Below, piece by piece: positions 1 through 8,932 of a stretch of DNA of 64,000 nt (position 1 is the first letter of the stretch; each line of letters starts with the position of its first letter). The DNA is taken from the NCBI GenBank assembly GCA_038327655.1, contig JBBQLG010000007.1:1-64000 (forward strand), written 5' to 3'. The position numbers were made by a program, and so were the translations under genes. This stretch comes from JBBQLG01 sp038327655 (lineage in GTDB: Bacteria; Bacteroidota; Bacteroidia; Cytophagales; Spirosomataceae). The notes beneath the pieces are model-generated. The model saw nothing but the letters and a program-made list of their open reading frames with translations, ran no database searches and was not told where the DNA came from.

Positions 1-167
1 TTATCCTTGTCAATGATGCCCAGGGCGAAATCGCTGCGAAGCTTCTCCTGCATGATTTTGACCACATTTGGGCAGCCTTTTTGGTGATTGTACCGTCCAG
101 TCGGCGGGGCCGCTATTTTGATGAGTTTCGTGTCAATGTAGCATTCGGGGATGACGTTCAAATCCAT
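1..167 (-). CDS. TOPRIM-like partner of AAA ATPase (3' end outside window)
   Basis: Partial gene running off the left edge; 55 complete residues are visible. The ATG at 167-165 overlaps the TGA of the upstream ATPase by one base (TGATG), so the two are translationally coupled. The visible part has E8 and D12 in an ExxxD arrangement (ECYID), then KGC at 30-32 and a strand ending in IIDKD with D53 and D55. This order, an acidic residue followed by a DxD after a hydrophobic strand, is what the TOPRIM fold of OLD, Gabija and PARIS-type nucleases shows. The match is by motif only and the remainder is not available, so nuclease activity is an inference. It could also be an uncharacterised ATPase-associated protein without catalysis. 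Confidence 0.6.
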   Translation of the reverse strand, partial: MDLNVIPECYIDTKLIKIAAPPTGRYNHQKGCPNVVKIMQEKLRSDFALGIIDKD

Positions 168-1198
168 CAGGCGAGGTAGGCTTCGTTGTTGAAAAACAGA
201 TCGACACCATACTGATGCACCTCCTGAATCTCTTTTTTAGACAGCGACCTTACCACAGTCTGCCCGTCCTTGAAATCGACCATAAAAATGCCCAGATCGT
301 CAATCGCTCCTTCCAGAAAGTCGGCAACGATCAGCGGGCTGTGCGTGACGATGAAAAACTGGTTGGTTGTGGATTTAATTACCTCTTGGGTGAACTCGCT
401 GATGTAAGGTGGATAAGCATGGGCCTCCGGCTCCTCAAACAGCAATACGGAGTTTTCATTGGACGCTACAGCCGTTTTATAAAAAATGATGCGTTGCAAA
501 GTATCAGCCACCGACGAGTATGGGAATTGAAAAACTTCGTCCCCTTTCTCCTTTTGGATCTTTAGAGACTGACTTGTTGCATCAAGTACTAACCGTAATC
601 CATATTGGCGGAACCATCGGGCATATAACTTTCTCAAATCGGGCATCAACTCGAGTACATACAGCAAATTATTACCAAAAGGTGGCTGTAAAAAACCATA
701 ATCTGTTTCGTCAAATTCCGTATGAGGGTTGAAAACATATTTTTTTATAAAATCCTTACTTGAGATGTCGGTCACCTTGGACGCGTTTTCTACATGAAAC
801 TCTGTATCTATCAGAAATGAAGACTTACCCTTCATGGAAGGAGACTTAGCATGAAGTTTCTGATCAGATATTTTGACGTTTAATTCTAAGCTTCCCCTAT
901 TAAAAGCAATATTGCATACCCTCTGGCTATCACCTTTATTCCTAAAGCTTATCATTATCTCTTCAGATACATCTCCATCATAAAAACATTCGCGTTGATT
1001 CTCTAAACGTATAATATCAGTCAATATCCTTTCTTCCCATATGTAAGACAAACTAAATATCGAAAGTGCTTCCAACAAATTCGACTTACCTACATTGGGT
1101 CGACCGATGAACAGGTTTATCTGGTTGAAGCCATCCAGTTTCAACTCACGGATAGACTTGAAGTTTCTAATCTCTAGTTGGTCAATGAAATTTTCCAT
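167..1198 (-). CDS. OLD/AAA15-type ABC ATPase, probable defence component
   Basis: A 343-residue SMC/OLD-like ATPase. It starts with the family's IxNFKSI strand (10-16). Walker A is GRPNVGKSN at 32-40, a degenerate signature lies near 227-236 (YSSVADTLQR), Walker B is VLLFEEPEAH at 251-260, and the switch histidine is in THSP at 285-288. There is no long coiled coil and no C-terminal TOPRIM domain in the same chain; the TOPRIM-like segment is encoded by the overlapping downstream gene. Proteins of this type act with a nuclease partner in several phage-defence systems (OLD class 2/Gabija, PARIS, retron effectors). The gene is visibly richer in A+T than metH beside it, which suggests acquisition. 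A terminator separates it from metH, so it should have its own promoter in 1199-1221 or within the hairpin region. Confidence 0.85.
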   Translation of the reverse strand: MENFIDQLEIRNFKSIRELKLDGFNQINLFIGRPNVGKSNLLEALSIFSLSYIWEERILTDIIRLENQRECFYDGDVSEEIMISFRNKGDSQRVCNIAFNRGSLELNVKISDQKLHAKSPSMKGKSSFLIDTEFHVENASKVTDISSKDFIKKYVFNPHTEFDETDYGFLQPPFGNNLLYVLELMPDLRKLYARWFRQYGLRLVLDATSQSLKIQKEKGDEVFQFPYSSVADTLQRIIFYKTAVASNENSVLLFEEPEAHAYPPYISEFTQEVIKSTTNQFFIVTHSPLIVADFLEGAIDDLGIFMVDFKDGQTVVRSLSKKEIQEVHQYGVDLFFNNEAYLA

Positions 1199-1221
1199 GA
1201 TGACAAGCTTAGTGCATTACT

Positions 1222-1255
1222 AAAAAAGGCGTACCTCTCTGTCGAAAAGTACGCC
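1222..1255 (-). terminator. Rho-independent terminator of metH
   Basis: On the minus strand a 7-bp stem (ggcgtac/gtacgcc) with a 14-base loop is followed by six T. It lies 26 bases after the metH stop and directly ahead of the ATPase gene, so it insulates the ATPase cassette from metH transcription. Confidence 0.8.
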
Positions 1256-1280
1256 CGTTCTGGTGTAAATAAAAATTGGC

Positions 1281-4200
1281 TTAGTCGTAGGCCAGCACCG
1301 GGGCTAACCACCGCTCCACTTCCTCAACCGGCATGTCTTTGCGGTGCGCGTAGTCCAGCACCTGATCTTTGCTGATCTTGCCGACCGAGAAATACTTCGA
1401 TTCGGGGTTCGAGAAGTAAAACCCACTCACCGACGAGGCCGGATACATGGCAAAACTCTCCGTGAGTTCGATACCAATCTGCCCGGCATCCAGCAGGTTA
1501 AACAGGGTCTCCTTTTCGGTGTGATCAGGGCAGGCCGGATAACCGGGCGCGGGCCGGACACCCTGATATTTTTCTTTAATCAGGTCGTCGTTGGTCAGCG
1601 TCTCGTTAGTCGCGTAGGGCCAGAGTTCGGTGCGAACGCGCTTGTGCATCAACTCGGCAAAGGCTTCGGCTAAGCGGTCGGCGATGGCCTTAATCATGAT
1701 GCTGTTGTAATCGTCGTGGTCAGCCTCAAATTTTTCGATCAGGGCTTCGATGCCGATACCCGCCGTTACGGCAAAGCCACCAATGTAATCTTCCCGACCC
1801 AAATCGAGCGGGGCAATGAAATCGCTCAGGCAGAGGTTGGGCAGCGTAGCGGCCTTCACGTTCTGCTGACGGATAAAGTGCAGCACCGCTTTGGTATCGT
1901 AAATCAGTTCGCCCGCATCATTGACGGCCGTCGGGCTGGTTACTTCCCCATTAGCCGCCACCATCCGCCGGCTCATTTTATACTCTAAATGCTGATGCGA
2001 GCCGTGCCGTTCGCAGGGAATTTCGCGCATCGTCTCCTCAAAATCGTGCAACACAACATCGTCGTCGGTCGAGTTGGCGGGGAAGAAACCAACGACCGCT
2101 TTCGCCGTCAGCAGTTTCTCGTCGATCACTTCCTGTAACAATTGATTGGCATCGTCGAAGAGTTTTTTGGCTTCCGAACCCACCACGGCATCGGCCAAAA
2201 TAGCCGGGTATTTGCCGTGTAGCTGCCACGTCTGAAAAAATGGCGTCCAGTCGATAAACTTCGCGATTTCAGCCAATGGATACTCATGAAAGTACCGGTT
2301 ACCCAGGAACTGCGGTTTAGTCGGCTCGAAGTTGGCCCAGTTGATAATCGTTCGGTTTTTGCGGGCGGCTTCGATGCTCAGGAAATTCTTCTCTTTTTGC
2401 CGTTTGGCGTGGTCCTCGCGCAGTTTGACGTACTCCGCTTTGATATCGCTGAAAATCAGTTCTTTCGTCCCCTCCGTATCGCTCACCAACCGACCAGCTA
2501 CAGGTACGCTCCGGCTGGCATCCAGCACGTGAATAACCGGCCCGGAGTAGTGCGGATCAATTTTCACGGCGGTGTGAATCCGCGAGGTCGTTGCGCCACC
2601 AATAAGCAGCGGAATGGTGAATCCCTGCCGCTCCATCTCCTTGGCTACGCCCACCATCTCATCGAGCGAGGGCGTAATCAAACCACTGAGACCAATAATA
2701 TCGACGTTGTGTTCACGGGCGGCATCTAAGATTTTCTGCGTCGGCACCATCACGCCGAGGTCGATGATTTCGTAGTTATTACAACCCAGCACGACGCCAA
2801 CGATGTTCTTCCCAATGTCGTGTACGTCGCCTTTGACGGTTGCCAATAAAATTTTACCGGCAAACGAACTGGACGCGCCGGACTTTTCGGCTTCGATAAA
2901 CGGGGTCAGGTACGCTACGGCTTTTTTCATCACCCGCGCCGATTTTACCACCTGTGGCAGGAACATTTTGCCCTCACCGAACAGATCACCGACGATGTTC
3001 ATGCCGTCCATCAACGGTCCTTCGATGACGTGCAACGGCCGCTCGACCTGATGCCGGATTTCTTCAACGTCTTCGTCGATAAACTCGGTAATGCCTTTAA
3101 CCAATGCGTGTTTGAGCCGCTCCCGAACGGGCTGGCGACGCCAGGCATCGTCCTGTACAATTTCTTTGCCCTTCGCTTTTACCGTTTCGGCAAAGGTGAC
3201 TAAACGGTCGGTCGAATCGGCCCGGCGGTTGAGCAGCACGTCTTCGCAGCGTTCCATCAGGTCGGCCGGAATGTCGTCGTAGATGCCCAACTGACCGGCA
3301 TTAACAATGCCCATGTCCATACCGGCTTTCACGGCATGGTACAAAAAGGCCGTGTGCATGGCCTCCCGAACGAGTTCGTTACCCCGGAATGAGAAGGAAA
3401 TGTTCGATACGCCCCCACTCACTTTCGCCAGCGGCAGGTTTGCCTTGATCCAGCGCGTGGCATTGATAAAGTCGACGGCGTAGTTGTTGTGTTCTTCGAT
3501 ACCCGTGGCAACGGTCAGGATATTCGGGTCGAAAATGATGTCCTGCGCCGGGAAATGGACTTTATCGACCAGGATGCGGTACGCCCGTTCGCAGATTTCG
3601 ATGCGCCGTTCGTAGCTGTCGGCCTGCCCCTGCTCATCGAACGCCATCACGACCGTAGCGGCCCCGTAGCGTTTCACGAGGTTTGCCCGTTCGATAAAGG
3701 CTTCTTCGCCTTCCTTGAGCGAAATCGAGTTCACGATGGCTTTGCCCTGCGTACACTTCAGGCCCGCTTCGATCACTTCCCACTTGGAGGAGTCGATCAT
3801 CAGCGGCACCCGCGCAATGTCGGGTTCGGCGGCAATGAGGTTCAGGAAGGTGGTCATGGCTTCGACCGAATCGAGCATGCCTTCATCCATGTTGACGTCC
3901 ACCACCTGCGCCCCGTTCTCGACCTGCTGCCGGGCTACGGCGAGGGCGGCATCGTAATCACCGGCCTTAATCATCCGGGCAAACGCCTTCGATCCCGTCA
4001 CGTTGGTCCGCTCCCCGACGTTCACGAAGTTGGTCATTTCGGTGATCTTCAGCGGTTCCAGGCCACTCAGCTTCTGATACGGTTCCGGTTCGGGCAGTTG
4101 GCGCGGACCGTATTTAGCCGCCACGTTAGCAATAGCGCGGATGTGGTCGGGCGTGGAGCCGCAGCAGCCCCCAATGATGTTGACATACCCGCTCTGAATG

Positions 4201-5087
4201 AAATCTTCGACCGCCAGGGCCATTTCGTCGGGCGTTTGGTCGTACTCACCGAATTCGTTGGGCAGACCGGCATTGGGGTACGCCGACGTGAAAAACGGCG
4301 ACTCTTTCGAGAGCGTCTGCACGTACGGCCGCATCAGTTCGGCACCGAGGGCGCAGTTCAGGCCCACGCTCAGGAGCGGCAGGTGCGATACCGAATACAA
4401 AAACGCTTCGGTCGTTTGCCCCGACAGCGTCCGGCCCGATGCATCGGTAATGGTTCCCGATACCATGATCGGGCAAACGGGCCGGTCTGGGTTCAGGTTG
4501 AAATATTTATCGACCGCAAACAGGGCGGCTTTGGCATTGAGGGTATCAAAAATCGTCTCGATCAGGAGCAAATCGGCCCCGCCTTCGACCAGACCGCTCA
4601 CCTGCTCGTAGTAGGCGTCGACCAGTTCGTCGAAGGTGACGGCGCGGTAACCGGGGTTGTTTACGTCGGGCGAGAGCGAGGCAGTCCGGTTGGTTGGGCC
4701 CATCGCGCCCGCCACAAAACGGGGTTTGTCGGGCGTTTCGCGGGTAACCTCCACCGCTACTTCTTTGGCAATCCGGGCCGACTCGTAGTTGAGTTCATAC
4801 ACCAGGTCCTCCATGTGGTAGTCGGCCATCGCGATGCGGGTGCCGCTGAAGGTATTGGTCTCAATAATGTCGGAACCAGCATCGAGGTACTGCCGGTGAA
4901 TTTCCCGGATAATCTGCGGCTGCGTGAGCGACAGCAGGTCGTTGTTACCCTGCACGTCGTGGCTAAAATCCCGGAACCGTTCCCCGCGATAATCGGCTTC
5001 GCTGAGGGAGTAGCGTTGAATCATGGTCCCCATCGCGCCGTCTAAGATGAGGATTCGTTCTTTCAGCAGGTCAGTAATCGGTTCCAA
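1281..5087 (-). CDS. metH: Cobalamin-dependent methionine synthase
   Basis: Full-length MetH of 1268 residues, which transfers the methyl group of methyl-tetrahydrofolate to homocysteine through cobalamin. The homocysteine domain (about 1-330) carries the zinc-ligand cysteines in VGLNCALGA (C245) and GGCCGS (near 308). A pterin-binding domain follows (about 350-610). The cobalamin module (about 650-890) holds the lower-ligand motif DVHDIGKN, and the C-terminal reactivation domain holds RPAPGYPACPDH for AdoMet binding. The frame opens with TTG (5087-5085); a TAA lies five codons further upstream and the first in-frame ATG is inside the conserved LDGAMGTMIQ motif, so TTG, or the CTG just before it, must be used. 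No B12 or SAM riboswitch is recognisable in the leader, unlike many metH genes. Confidence 0.97.
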   Translation of the reverse strand: MEPITDLLKERILILDGAMGTMIQRYSLSEADYRGERFRDFSHDVQGNNDLLSLTQPQIIREIHRQYLDAGSDIIETNTFSGTRIAMADYHMEDLVYELNYESARIAKEVAVEVTRETPDKPRFVAGAMGPTNRTASLSPDVNNPGYRAVTFDELVDAYYEQVSGLVEGGADLLLIETIFDTLNAKAALFAVDKYFNLNPDRPVCPIMVSGTITDASGRTLSGQTTEAFLYSVSHLPLLSVGLNCALGAELMRPYVQTLSKESPFFTSAYPNAGLPNEFGEYDQTPDEMALAVEDFIQSGYVNIIGGCCGSTPDHIRAIANVAAKYGPRQLPEPEPYQKLSGLEPLKITEMTNFVNVGERTNVTGSKAFARMIKAGDYDAALAVARQQVENGAQVVDVNMDEGMLDSVEAMTTFLNLIAAEPDIARVPLMIDSSKWEVIEAGLKCTQGKAIVNSISLKEGEEAFIERANLVKRYGAATVVMAFDEQGQADSYERRIEICERAYRILVDKVHFPAQDIIFDPNILTVATGIEEHNNYAVDFINATRWIKANLPLAKVSGGVSNISFSFRGNELVREAMHTAFLYHAVKAGMDMGIVNAGQLGIYDDIPADLMERCEDVLLNRRADSTDRLVTFAETVKAKGKEIVQDDAWRRQPVRERLKHALVKGITEFIDEDVEEIRHQVERPLHVIEGPLMDGMNIVGDLFGEGKMFLPQVVKSARVMKKAVAYLTPFIEAEKSGASSSFAGKILLATVKGDVHDIGKNIVGVVLGCNNYEIIDLGVMVPTQKILDAAREHNVDIIGLSGLITPSLDEMVGVAKEMERQGFTIPLLIGGATTSRIHTAVKIDPHYSGPVIHVLDASRSVPVAGRLVSDTEGTKELIFSDIKAEYVKLREDHAKRQKEKNFLSIEAARKNRTIINWANFEPTKPQFLGNRYFHEYPLAEIAKFIDWTPFFQTWQLHGKYPAILADAVVGSEAKKLFDDANQLLQEVIDEKLLTAKAVVGFFPANSTDDDVVLHDFEETMREIPCERHGSHQHLEYKMSRRMVAANGEVTSPTAVNDAGELIYDTKAVLHFIRQQNVKAATLPNLCLSDFIAPLDLGREDYIGGFAVTAGIGIEALIEKFEADHDDYNSIMIKAIADRLAEAFAELMHKRVRTELWPYATNETLTNDDLIKEKYQGVRPAPGYPACPDHTEKETLFNLLDAGQIGIELTESFAMYPASSVSGFYFSNPESKYFSVGKISKDQVLDYAHRKDMPVEEVERWLAPVLAYD

Positions 5088-5145
5088 CAGAGCAATCGTT
5101 TAGCGTGTAGGTAAATCGAACAGTATGGTGTAAACCAGACACCTG

Positions 5146-5153
5146 CAAAGGTA
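5146..5153 (-). promoter_or_regulatory. Bacteroidota -7 element upstream of metH
   Basis: The minus strand reads TACCTTTG, an exact TAnnTTTG match, about 58 bases before the metH start. No clear -33 TTG was found at the expected distance. Confidence 0.45.
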
Positions 5154-5188
5154 ACACGGGGGAAGCGGATTGCGATTGACAGGGTCAG

Positions 5189-5216
5189 TTGTATCGCCGA
5201 AAAACCCGTACTTTTG
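5189..5216 (+). promoter_or_regulatory. Candidate promoter for the Ppx-like/M28 operon
   Basis: TTG at 5189-5191 is followed 17 bases later by TACTTTTG (5209-5216), an exact TAnnTTTG -7 element. The implied leader to the start at 5397 is long (about 175 bases). A second, imperfect element (GATCTTTG, about 5368) lies nearer to the start. Confidence 0.35.
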
Positions 5217-5396
5217 ACCCGTTAGATTGCTTAGGCAGTTTACGCTGCCCGTACAATGGGCGGGCGCGGTAGTGAAGCTAATACCAGCAGATCGGTTTAT
5301 AGTCTTCGGCTACCACCTGAACCCTTACAGATTTGGTGCCTAACTCCTGGTTCGTCAGATCTTTGCGGGCACTTCATTCAATCAACTTTATTACTC

Positions 5397-6269
5397 ATGA
5401 AACTTGCGGCCATCGATATCGGTTCCAACGCGGCCCGTTTACAAATTTCTACTGTTCTGCACGTTGACGGTATCGTTAGCTTCAAACGCGTCGAATACGT
5501 CCGGTTTCCGCTCCGGCTGGGACACGATGTATTCAGTTTTGGTGCCCTGATGCCCGAAAGTGAAGCCCGTACGACCAAGCTGATGCAGATTTATAAGCTG
5601 CTCATGGAAATCCACGAAGTAGAAGCCTACATGGCCTGTGCAACCTCGGCCATGCGCGAAGCGATCAACGGCAAGGACGTCGTAGCTCGCATTAAAGCCC
5701 AGACAGGGGTCGATATTCACATCATCGACGGCCAAAAAGAAGCCGAGTTAATTAATAACGTAGTGGTTCAGGCCCTGGATGAGCGGCAACACCTGCACAT
5801 CGACGTAGGCGGGGGCAGCACCGAGCTGAACGTGTACCTGAACCGCGAAAAACTCAATTCCCGCTCGTTTAAAATTGGCTCCGTGCGGCTGCTGGAAGGC
5901 AAAGAAACCAAAGGAGCCTGGAAAAAAATGGAGGACTGGGTCGATGATAACGTCGACAAATCGCGCGAAGTCATTGCCGTCGGCACGGGGGGAAACATCA
6001 GCAAGCTGTTCAACTTGGTGGCTAAAATCTCCGACACCGCTACGACGCTGGCCGAGATTGAACGAATGCGCAACTACATCGCCGGGTTCAGTCTCGACGA
6101 CCGCATTAACAAACTTCGCCTGAACGCCGACCGCGCCGACGTGATCATCCCGGCTGCCGATATATACATCGACGTCATGAAACATGCCGGAGCCAAGCAG
6201 ATCATCGTACCCGATTTAGGCCTGAAAGACGGCATCATTCAACTGGTGTACGAGCAGTTGAAGCGCTGA
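5397..6269 (+). CDS. Ppx/GppA family phosphatase
   Basis: A 290-residue exopolyphosphatase/guanosine pentaphosphate phosphatase-type protein of the ASKHA fold. The N-terminus (MKLAAIDIGSNAARL) contains the phosphate-1 motif, and the phosphate-2 glycine loop is seen as HIDVGGGSTEL near 145-155. The start at 5397 is chosen because the family begins exactly there; the open frame extends upstream to an ATG at 5256, but that stretch is proline/serine-rich and unlike the family. The protein has only the two catalytic domains and lacks the C-terminal HD domain of long Ppx proteins, as is common in Bacteroidota. Likely substrates are polyphosphate or pppGpp; which one cannot be told from sequence. 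The M28 peptidase follows after nine bases, suggesting co-transcription. Confidence 0.85.
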   Translation: MKLAAIDIGSNAARLQISTVLHVDGIVSFKRVEYVRFPLRLGHDVFSFGALMPESEARTTKLMQIYKLLMEIHEVEAYMACATSAMREAINGKDVVARIKAQTGVDIHIIDGQKEAELINNVVVQALDERQHLHIDVGGGSTELNVYLNREKLNSRSFKIGSVRLLEGKETKGAWKKMEDWVDDNVDKSREVIAVGTGGNISKLFNLVAKISDTATTLAEIERMRNYIAGFSLDDRINKLRLNADRADVIIPAADIYIDVMKHAGAKQIIVPDLGLKDGIIQLVYEQLKR

Positions 6270-6278
6270 TTGTTCGCT

Positions 6279-7361
6279 ATGAATGGGCTACACCTTATTC
6301 TCCTGAATGCATTCGGCATCTTGTCCGGTTTATTGGCCGGCAGTAGCCAAAGTATGGCTCAGACGGACATTCCATCCGTTTCCGTGCCGGTGACCTTACT
6401 CAGAAAACACGTTTTTTTGCTGGCTTCAGATAGCTTACAGGGGCGGCTAACCGGCACCATCGGCCAAAAGCTGGCGGCCAATTATTGCATTCGTTCGTTC
6501 CGGCAAAACCGTCTGATTCCCGTTTTCCGAATTGACTCCACCCACACTACGTTTCGTCAAACGTTTCCATTTACCATCAACGAAGTAGCCACTTTCGGCT
6601 CCGCCTATGGTACCCAACCAAGAACCTACAAAAAATATGAACTGTCGCCCCCACCCCTCACCGCTATCGACAGCAGCAAGATGCTGTTCGGCGATAACGT
6701 GGCAGGCCTACTGGTAGGCACCGACCTGAAACGTGAAATTGTGGTCTTAACGGCTCATTACGACCATTTAGGCCTTTCGGGAGCACGCATTTTTCATGGT
6801 GCCGACGACAATGCATCGGGTACGGCTACAATTCTAAGTATCGCTTCGGTGTTTGATAGTTTGGCGCGGGTGGGTATCCGGAGCCGGAGAAGCATTCTGT
6901 TTGTGCTGTTCTCAGGCGAGGAAGGCGGGTTGCTGGGTTCGCAGTATTTCATTACCAATAGTCCCCTCCCACTCGATCAACTGGTATGTGACCTCAACGT
7001 CGATATGGTGGGCCGCGTCGATCAAGATCACCGAAAGCGTCCCGATTACTGCTACCTGATTACCAACGGGCAGGGCAGCGAGTTGCAGCATATCGCAGAG
7101 GATGTCAACCGGCAATCGGTGCAGTTGGCCCTGAATCAGGGGGGGTACGATACCAAAAACGACCCCAGTCGTCATTTTTACCGCTCCGACCATTTCAACT
7201 TTGCTAAAGTGGGTATTCCGGCGTTGTTCTTTACCAACGGCGAACACCCTGATTACCACCAGATCACCGACACTGCCGACAGAATAGTATTTGACGTACT
7301 CCAAAAACGGGCTACGTTGTTATTTCAAACGGCCTGGCGGGTAGCCAACCCAACCCCATAA
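6279..7361 (+). CDS. Secreted M28 family zinc peptidase
   Basis: A 360-residue exported peptidase. A hydrophobic signal sequence covers about residues 1-30 (ending near MAQTD). The catalytic domain has the M28 metal ligands in TAHYDHLG, the bridging aspartate in GADDNASGTA and the catalytic glutamates in LFSGEEGGLLGS; a further ligand is in LNVDMVGR and the last histidine in GEHPDYHQITDT. The M28 family comprises aminopeptidases and glutaminyl-cyclase-like enzymes with two zinc ions. ATG 6279 is preferred over the in-frame TTG at 6270, which directly abuts the upstream stop. Location is periplasm or outside the cell. The exact substrate is not predictable. Confidence 0.9.
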   Translation: MNGLHLILLNAFGILSGLLAGSSQSMAQTDIPSVSVPVTLLRKHVFLLASDSLQGRLTGTIGQKLAANYCIRSFRQNRLIPVFRIDSTHTTFRQTFPFTINEVATFGSAYGTQPRTYKKYELSPPPLTAIDSSKMLFGDNVAGLLVGTDLKREIVVLTAHYDHLGLSGARIFHGADDNASGTATILSIASVFDSLARVGIRSRRSILFVLFSGEEGGLLGSQYFITNSPLPLDQLVCDLNVDMVGRVDQDHRKRPDYCYLITNGQGSELQHIAEDVNRQSVQLALNQGGYDTKNDPSRHFYRSDHFNFAKVGIPALFFTNGEHPDYHQITDTADRIVFDVLQKRATLLFQTAWRVANPTP

Positions 7362-7423
7362 AGAACGGCTGCGCCAACGGTCAGGGTTAGCACAGGTACC
7401 GGGCAAGTCTGCCTTTTTTTTGC

Positions 7424-7431
7424 TAATTTTG
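7424..7431 (+). promoter_or_regulatory. Bacteroidota -7 element ahead of the pse locus
   Basis: Exact TAnnTTTG match (TAATTTTG) about 68 bases before the pseB start and after the M28 stop. It is the best promoter candidate for the surface-glycan operon. A run of T precedes it; no convincing -33 TTG was seen. Confidence 0.45.
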
Positions 7432-7498
7432 CGGGCTAAAACGGCTGCTGATCTGCCCTCCTGCGAGTCAGCGAGTCGTTCTCTTCTTTGGTCCTGGT

Positions 7499-8515
7499 AT
7501 GCTCGATTTAACCAATAAATCCATTCTCATCACCGGCGGCACCGGCTCCTTCGGCAAAAAGTTCGTCGAGATGGTTTACGCCCGTTTTCCCGGCGTAAAA
7601 CGCGTCGTGATCTACTCCCGTGACGAACTCAAGCAGTTCGAGATGGCACAGTATTACCCACAGACTACCTATAAATCCATCCGGTTTTTTATCGGCGACG
7701 TACGCGACGGCGAACGCCTGAAACGCGCCTGCGAGGGCATCGACATCATTGTTCATGCGGCCGCCCTGAAACAAGTACCAGCCGCCGAATACAACCCGAT
7801 GGAGTGCATCAAAACCAACGTATTCGGGGCCGAGAACGTCATCAATGCCGCTTTGGATAACGGCGTCAAGCGCGTTGTGGCCCTCTCGACGGATAAAGCA
7901 GCCGCGCCCATCAACCTCTACGGTGCCACTAAACTCTGTTCGGATAAGCTCTTTGTGGCCGCCAACAACATGAAAGGCAGCCGCGATCTACGGTTTTCGG
8001 TCGTGCGCTACGGCAACGTCATCGGGTCGCGCGGATCGGTGGTGCCGTTCTTTCTGGAAAAGCGCAAAGAGGGCGTTTTGCCCATCACGCATCCCGACAT
8101 GACGCGGTTCAATATTTCGCTCGAAGACGGGGTCGAGATGGTGTTTCACGCGCTGGAACACGCCTGGGGTGGGGAGATTTTCGTACCCAAGATTCCATCG
8201 TACCACATCACCGACGTCGCCACCGCTATTGCCCCCGACTGTGAGCAGCAGATTGTGGGCGTCCGGCCCGGCGAGAAGCTTCACGAAGAGATGATTACCG
8301 AAACCGACGCGCTGAACACCATCGAAACCGAGCGGTACTACGTCATTTTGCCCTCGACACCGGCCTGGAGCGAGGCTGACTACCTGACCGCTTTTGATGC
8401 AAACCGCGTCCCGACAGATTTTAAATACAGCTCGGGCAACAACACCGAGTGGCTGAGTGTGGAGCAACTGCGTGACCAGATCCGCGAACATGTCGACCCG
8501 GCGTTTGCTGTTTAA
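7499..8515 (+). CDS. pseB: UDP-GlcNAc 4,6-dehydratase (inverting), PseB
   Basis: A 338-residue extended short-chain dehydrogenase that converts UDP-GlcNAc to UDP-2-acetamido-2,6-dideoxy-arabino-hexos-4-ulose, the first step to CMP-pseudaminic acid. Visible marks are the Rossmann motif GGTGSFGKKF near residue 13, the family block HAAALKQVPAAEYNP, the LSTDKAA strand, and the substrate-binding RYGNVIGSRGSVVPFF region. The length is normal for PseB. It is the first gene of a tightly packed + strand locus that continues with PseC, PseF and PseI, which supports this assignment over capsule 4,6-dehydratases. Confidence 0.95.
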   Translation: MLDLTNKSILITGGTGSFGKKFVEMVYARFPGVKRVVIYSRDELKQFEMAQYYPQTTYKSIRFFIGDVRDGERLKRACEGIDIIVHAAALKQVPAAEYNPMECIKTNVFGAENVINAALDNGVKRVVALSTDKAAAPINLYGATKLCSDKLFVAANNMKGSRDLRFSVVRYGNVIGSRGSVVPFFLEKRKEGVLPITHPDMTRFNISLEDGVEMVFHALEHAWGGEIFVPKIPSYHITDVATAIAPDCEQQIVGVRPGEKLHEEMITETDALNTIETERYYVILPSTPAWSEADYLTAFDANRVPTDFKYSSGNNTEWLSVEQLRDQIREHVDPAFAV

Positions 8516-8539
8516 GTAAATAAAATCGTACCTATCCAC

Positions 8540-8932
8540 ATGGAACCGACTCAGGAAGCCCGGCGCTACATCGACAATGCCCGCGAGATTTTACGCGATA
8601 AAGCGCGAAAGGAAGACGGCTATTATCAGGATGCCAAATACGTGAAGATGGCAGGAAATACGGCCTACTCCGGCATTCTGGTCGCGCTGGACTATCTTCT
8701 CTCGCCAAAGAAAAAAGGACGCAAGGATCCGGAACGCCGGCCGGTAACCTGGTACAAAGAGCAATTAGCTACGCTGGACAAAAAAGTGCTGGGTGCTTTC
8801 GTGAGTGCTTACGACACATTGCACCTGTCACTCGGCTACGATGGCAATCCAAGTGCCGAAGTGGCACAGGCTGGTCTGAAGGATGCCGAAACCATTATTT
8901 CGTGGGTCGAAACCCGCACGGCTCATGCCTGA
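8540..8932 (+). CDS. DUF5618 family protein
   Basis: A 130-residue, mainly helical, soluble protein with many lysines and no signal peptide. It resembles the Bacteroidota DUF5618 family, small proteins of unknown function with a HEPN-like helical look; no HEPN Rx4-6H motif is evident. It sits between pseB and pseC, and its last eight bases overlap the pseC start, so it is part of the operon. A role in Pse synthesis is not shown by sequence. It may be a passenger or a toxin-like small helical protein. Confidence 0.75.
   Translation: MEPTQEARRYIDNAREILRDKARKEDGYYQDAKYVKMAGNTAYSGILVALDYLLSPKKKGRKDPERRPVTWYKEQLATLDKKVLGAFVSAYDTLHLSLGYDGNPSAEVAQAGLKDAETIISWVETRTAHA

Larger units (their letters stand above)
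5088..5396. other. Divergent promoter region between metH and the Ppx-like gene
   Basis: Roughly 300 bases without a gene. It holds a minus-strand and a plus-strand TAnnTTTG element (listed separately). No tRNA cloverleaf or clear riboswitch was seen. An open frame leads into the Ppx-like gene from 5256, but it lacks similarity to the family and is treated as leader. Confidence 0.5.

Noticed and set aside
3489..5045. Long antisense open frame of about 518 codons across metH
   Set aside because: It is the mirror of a codon-biased GC-rich gene; the translation is rich in arginine and histidine, has no domain, and MetH on the other strand is certain.
5256..5396. N-terminal extension of the Ppx-like protein
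   Set aside because: No similarity to the family; the family N-terminus starts at 5397.
5221..5396. tRNA-like segment ending in ctggttcg
   Set aside because: No acceptor stem or T-arm could be folded; the GTTCG match is isolated.
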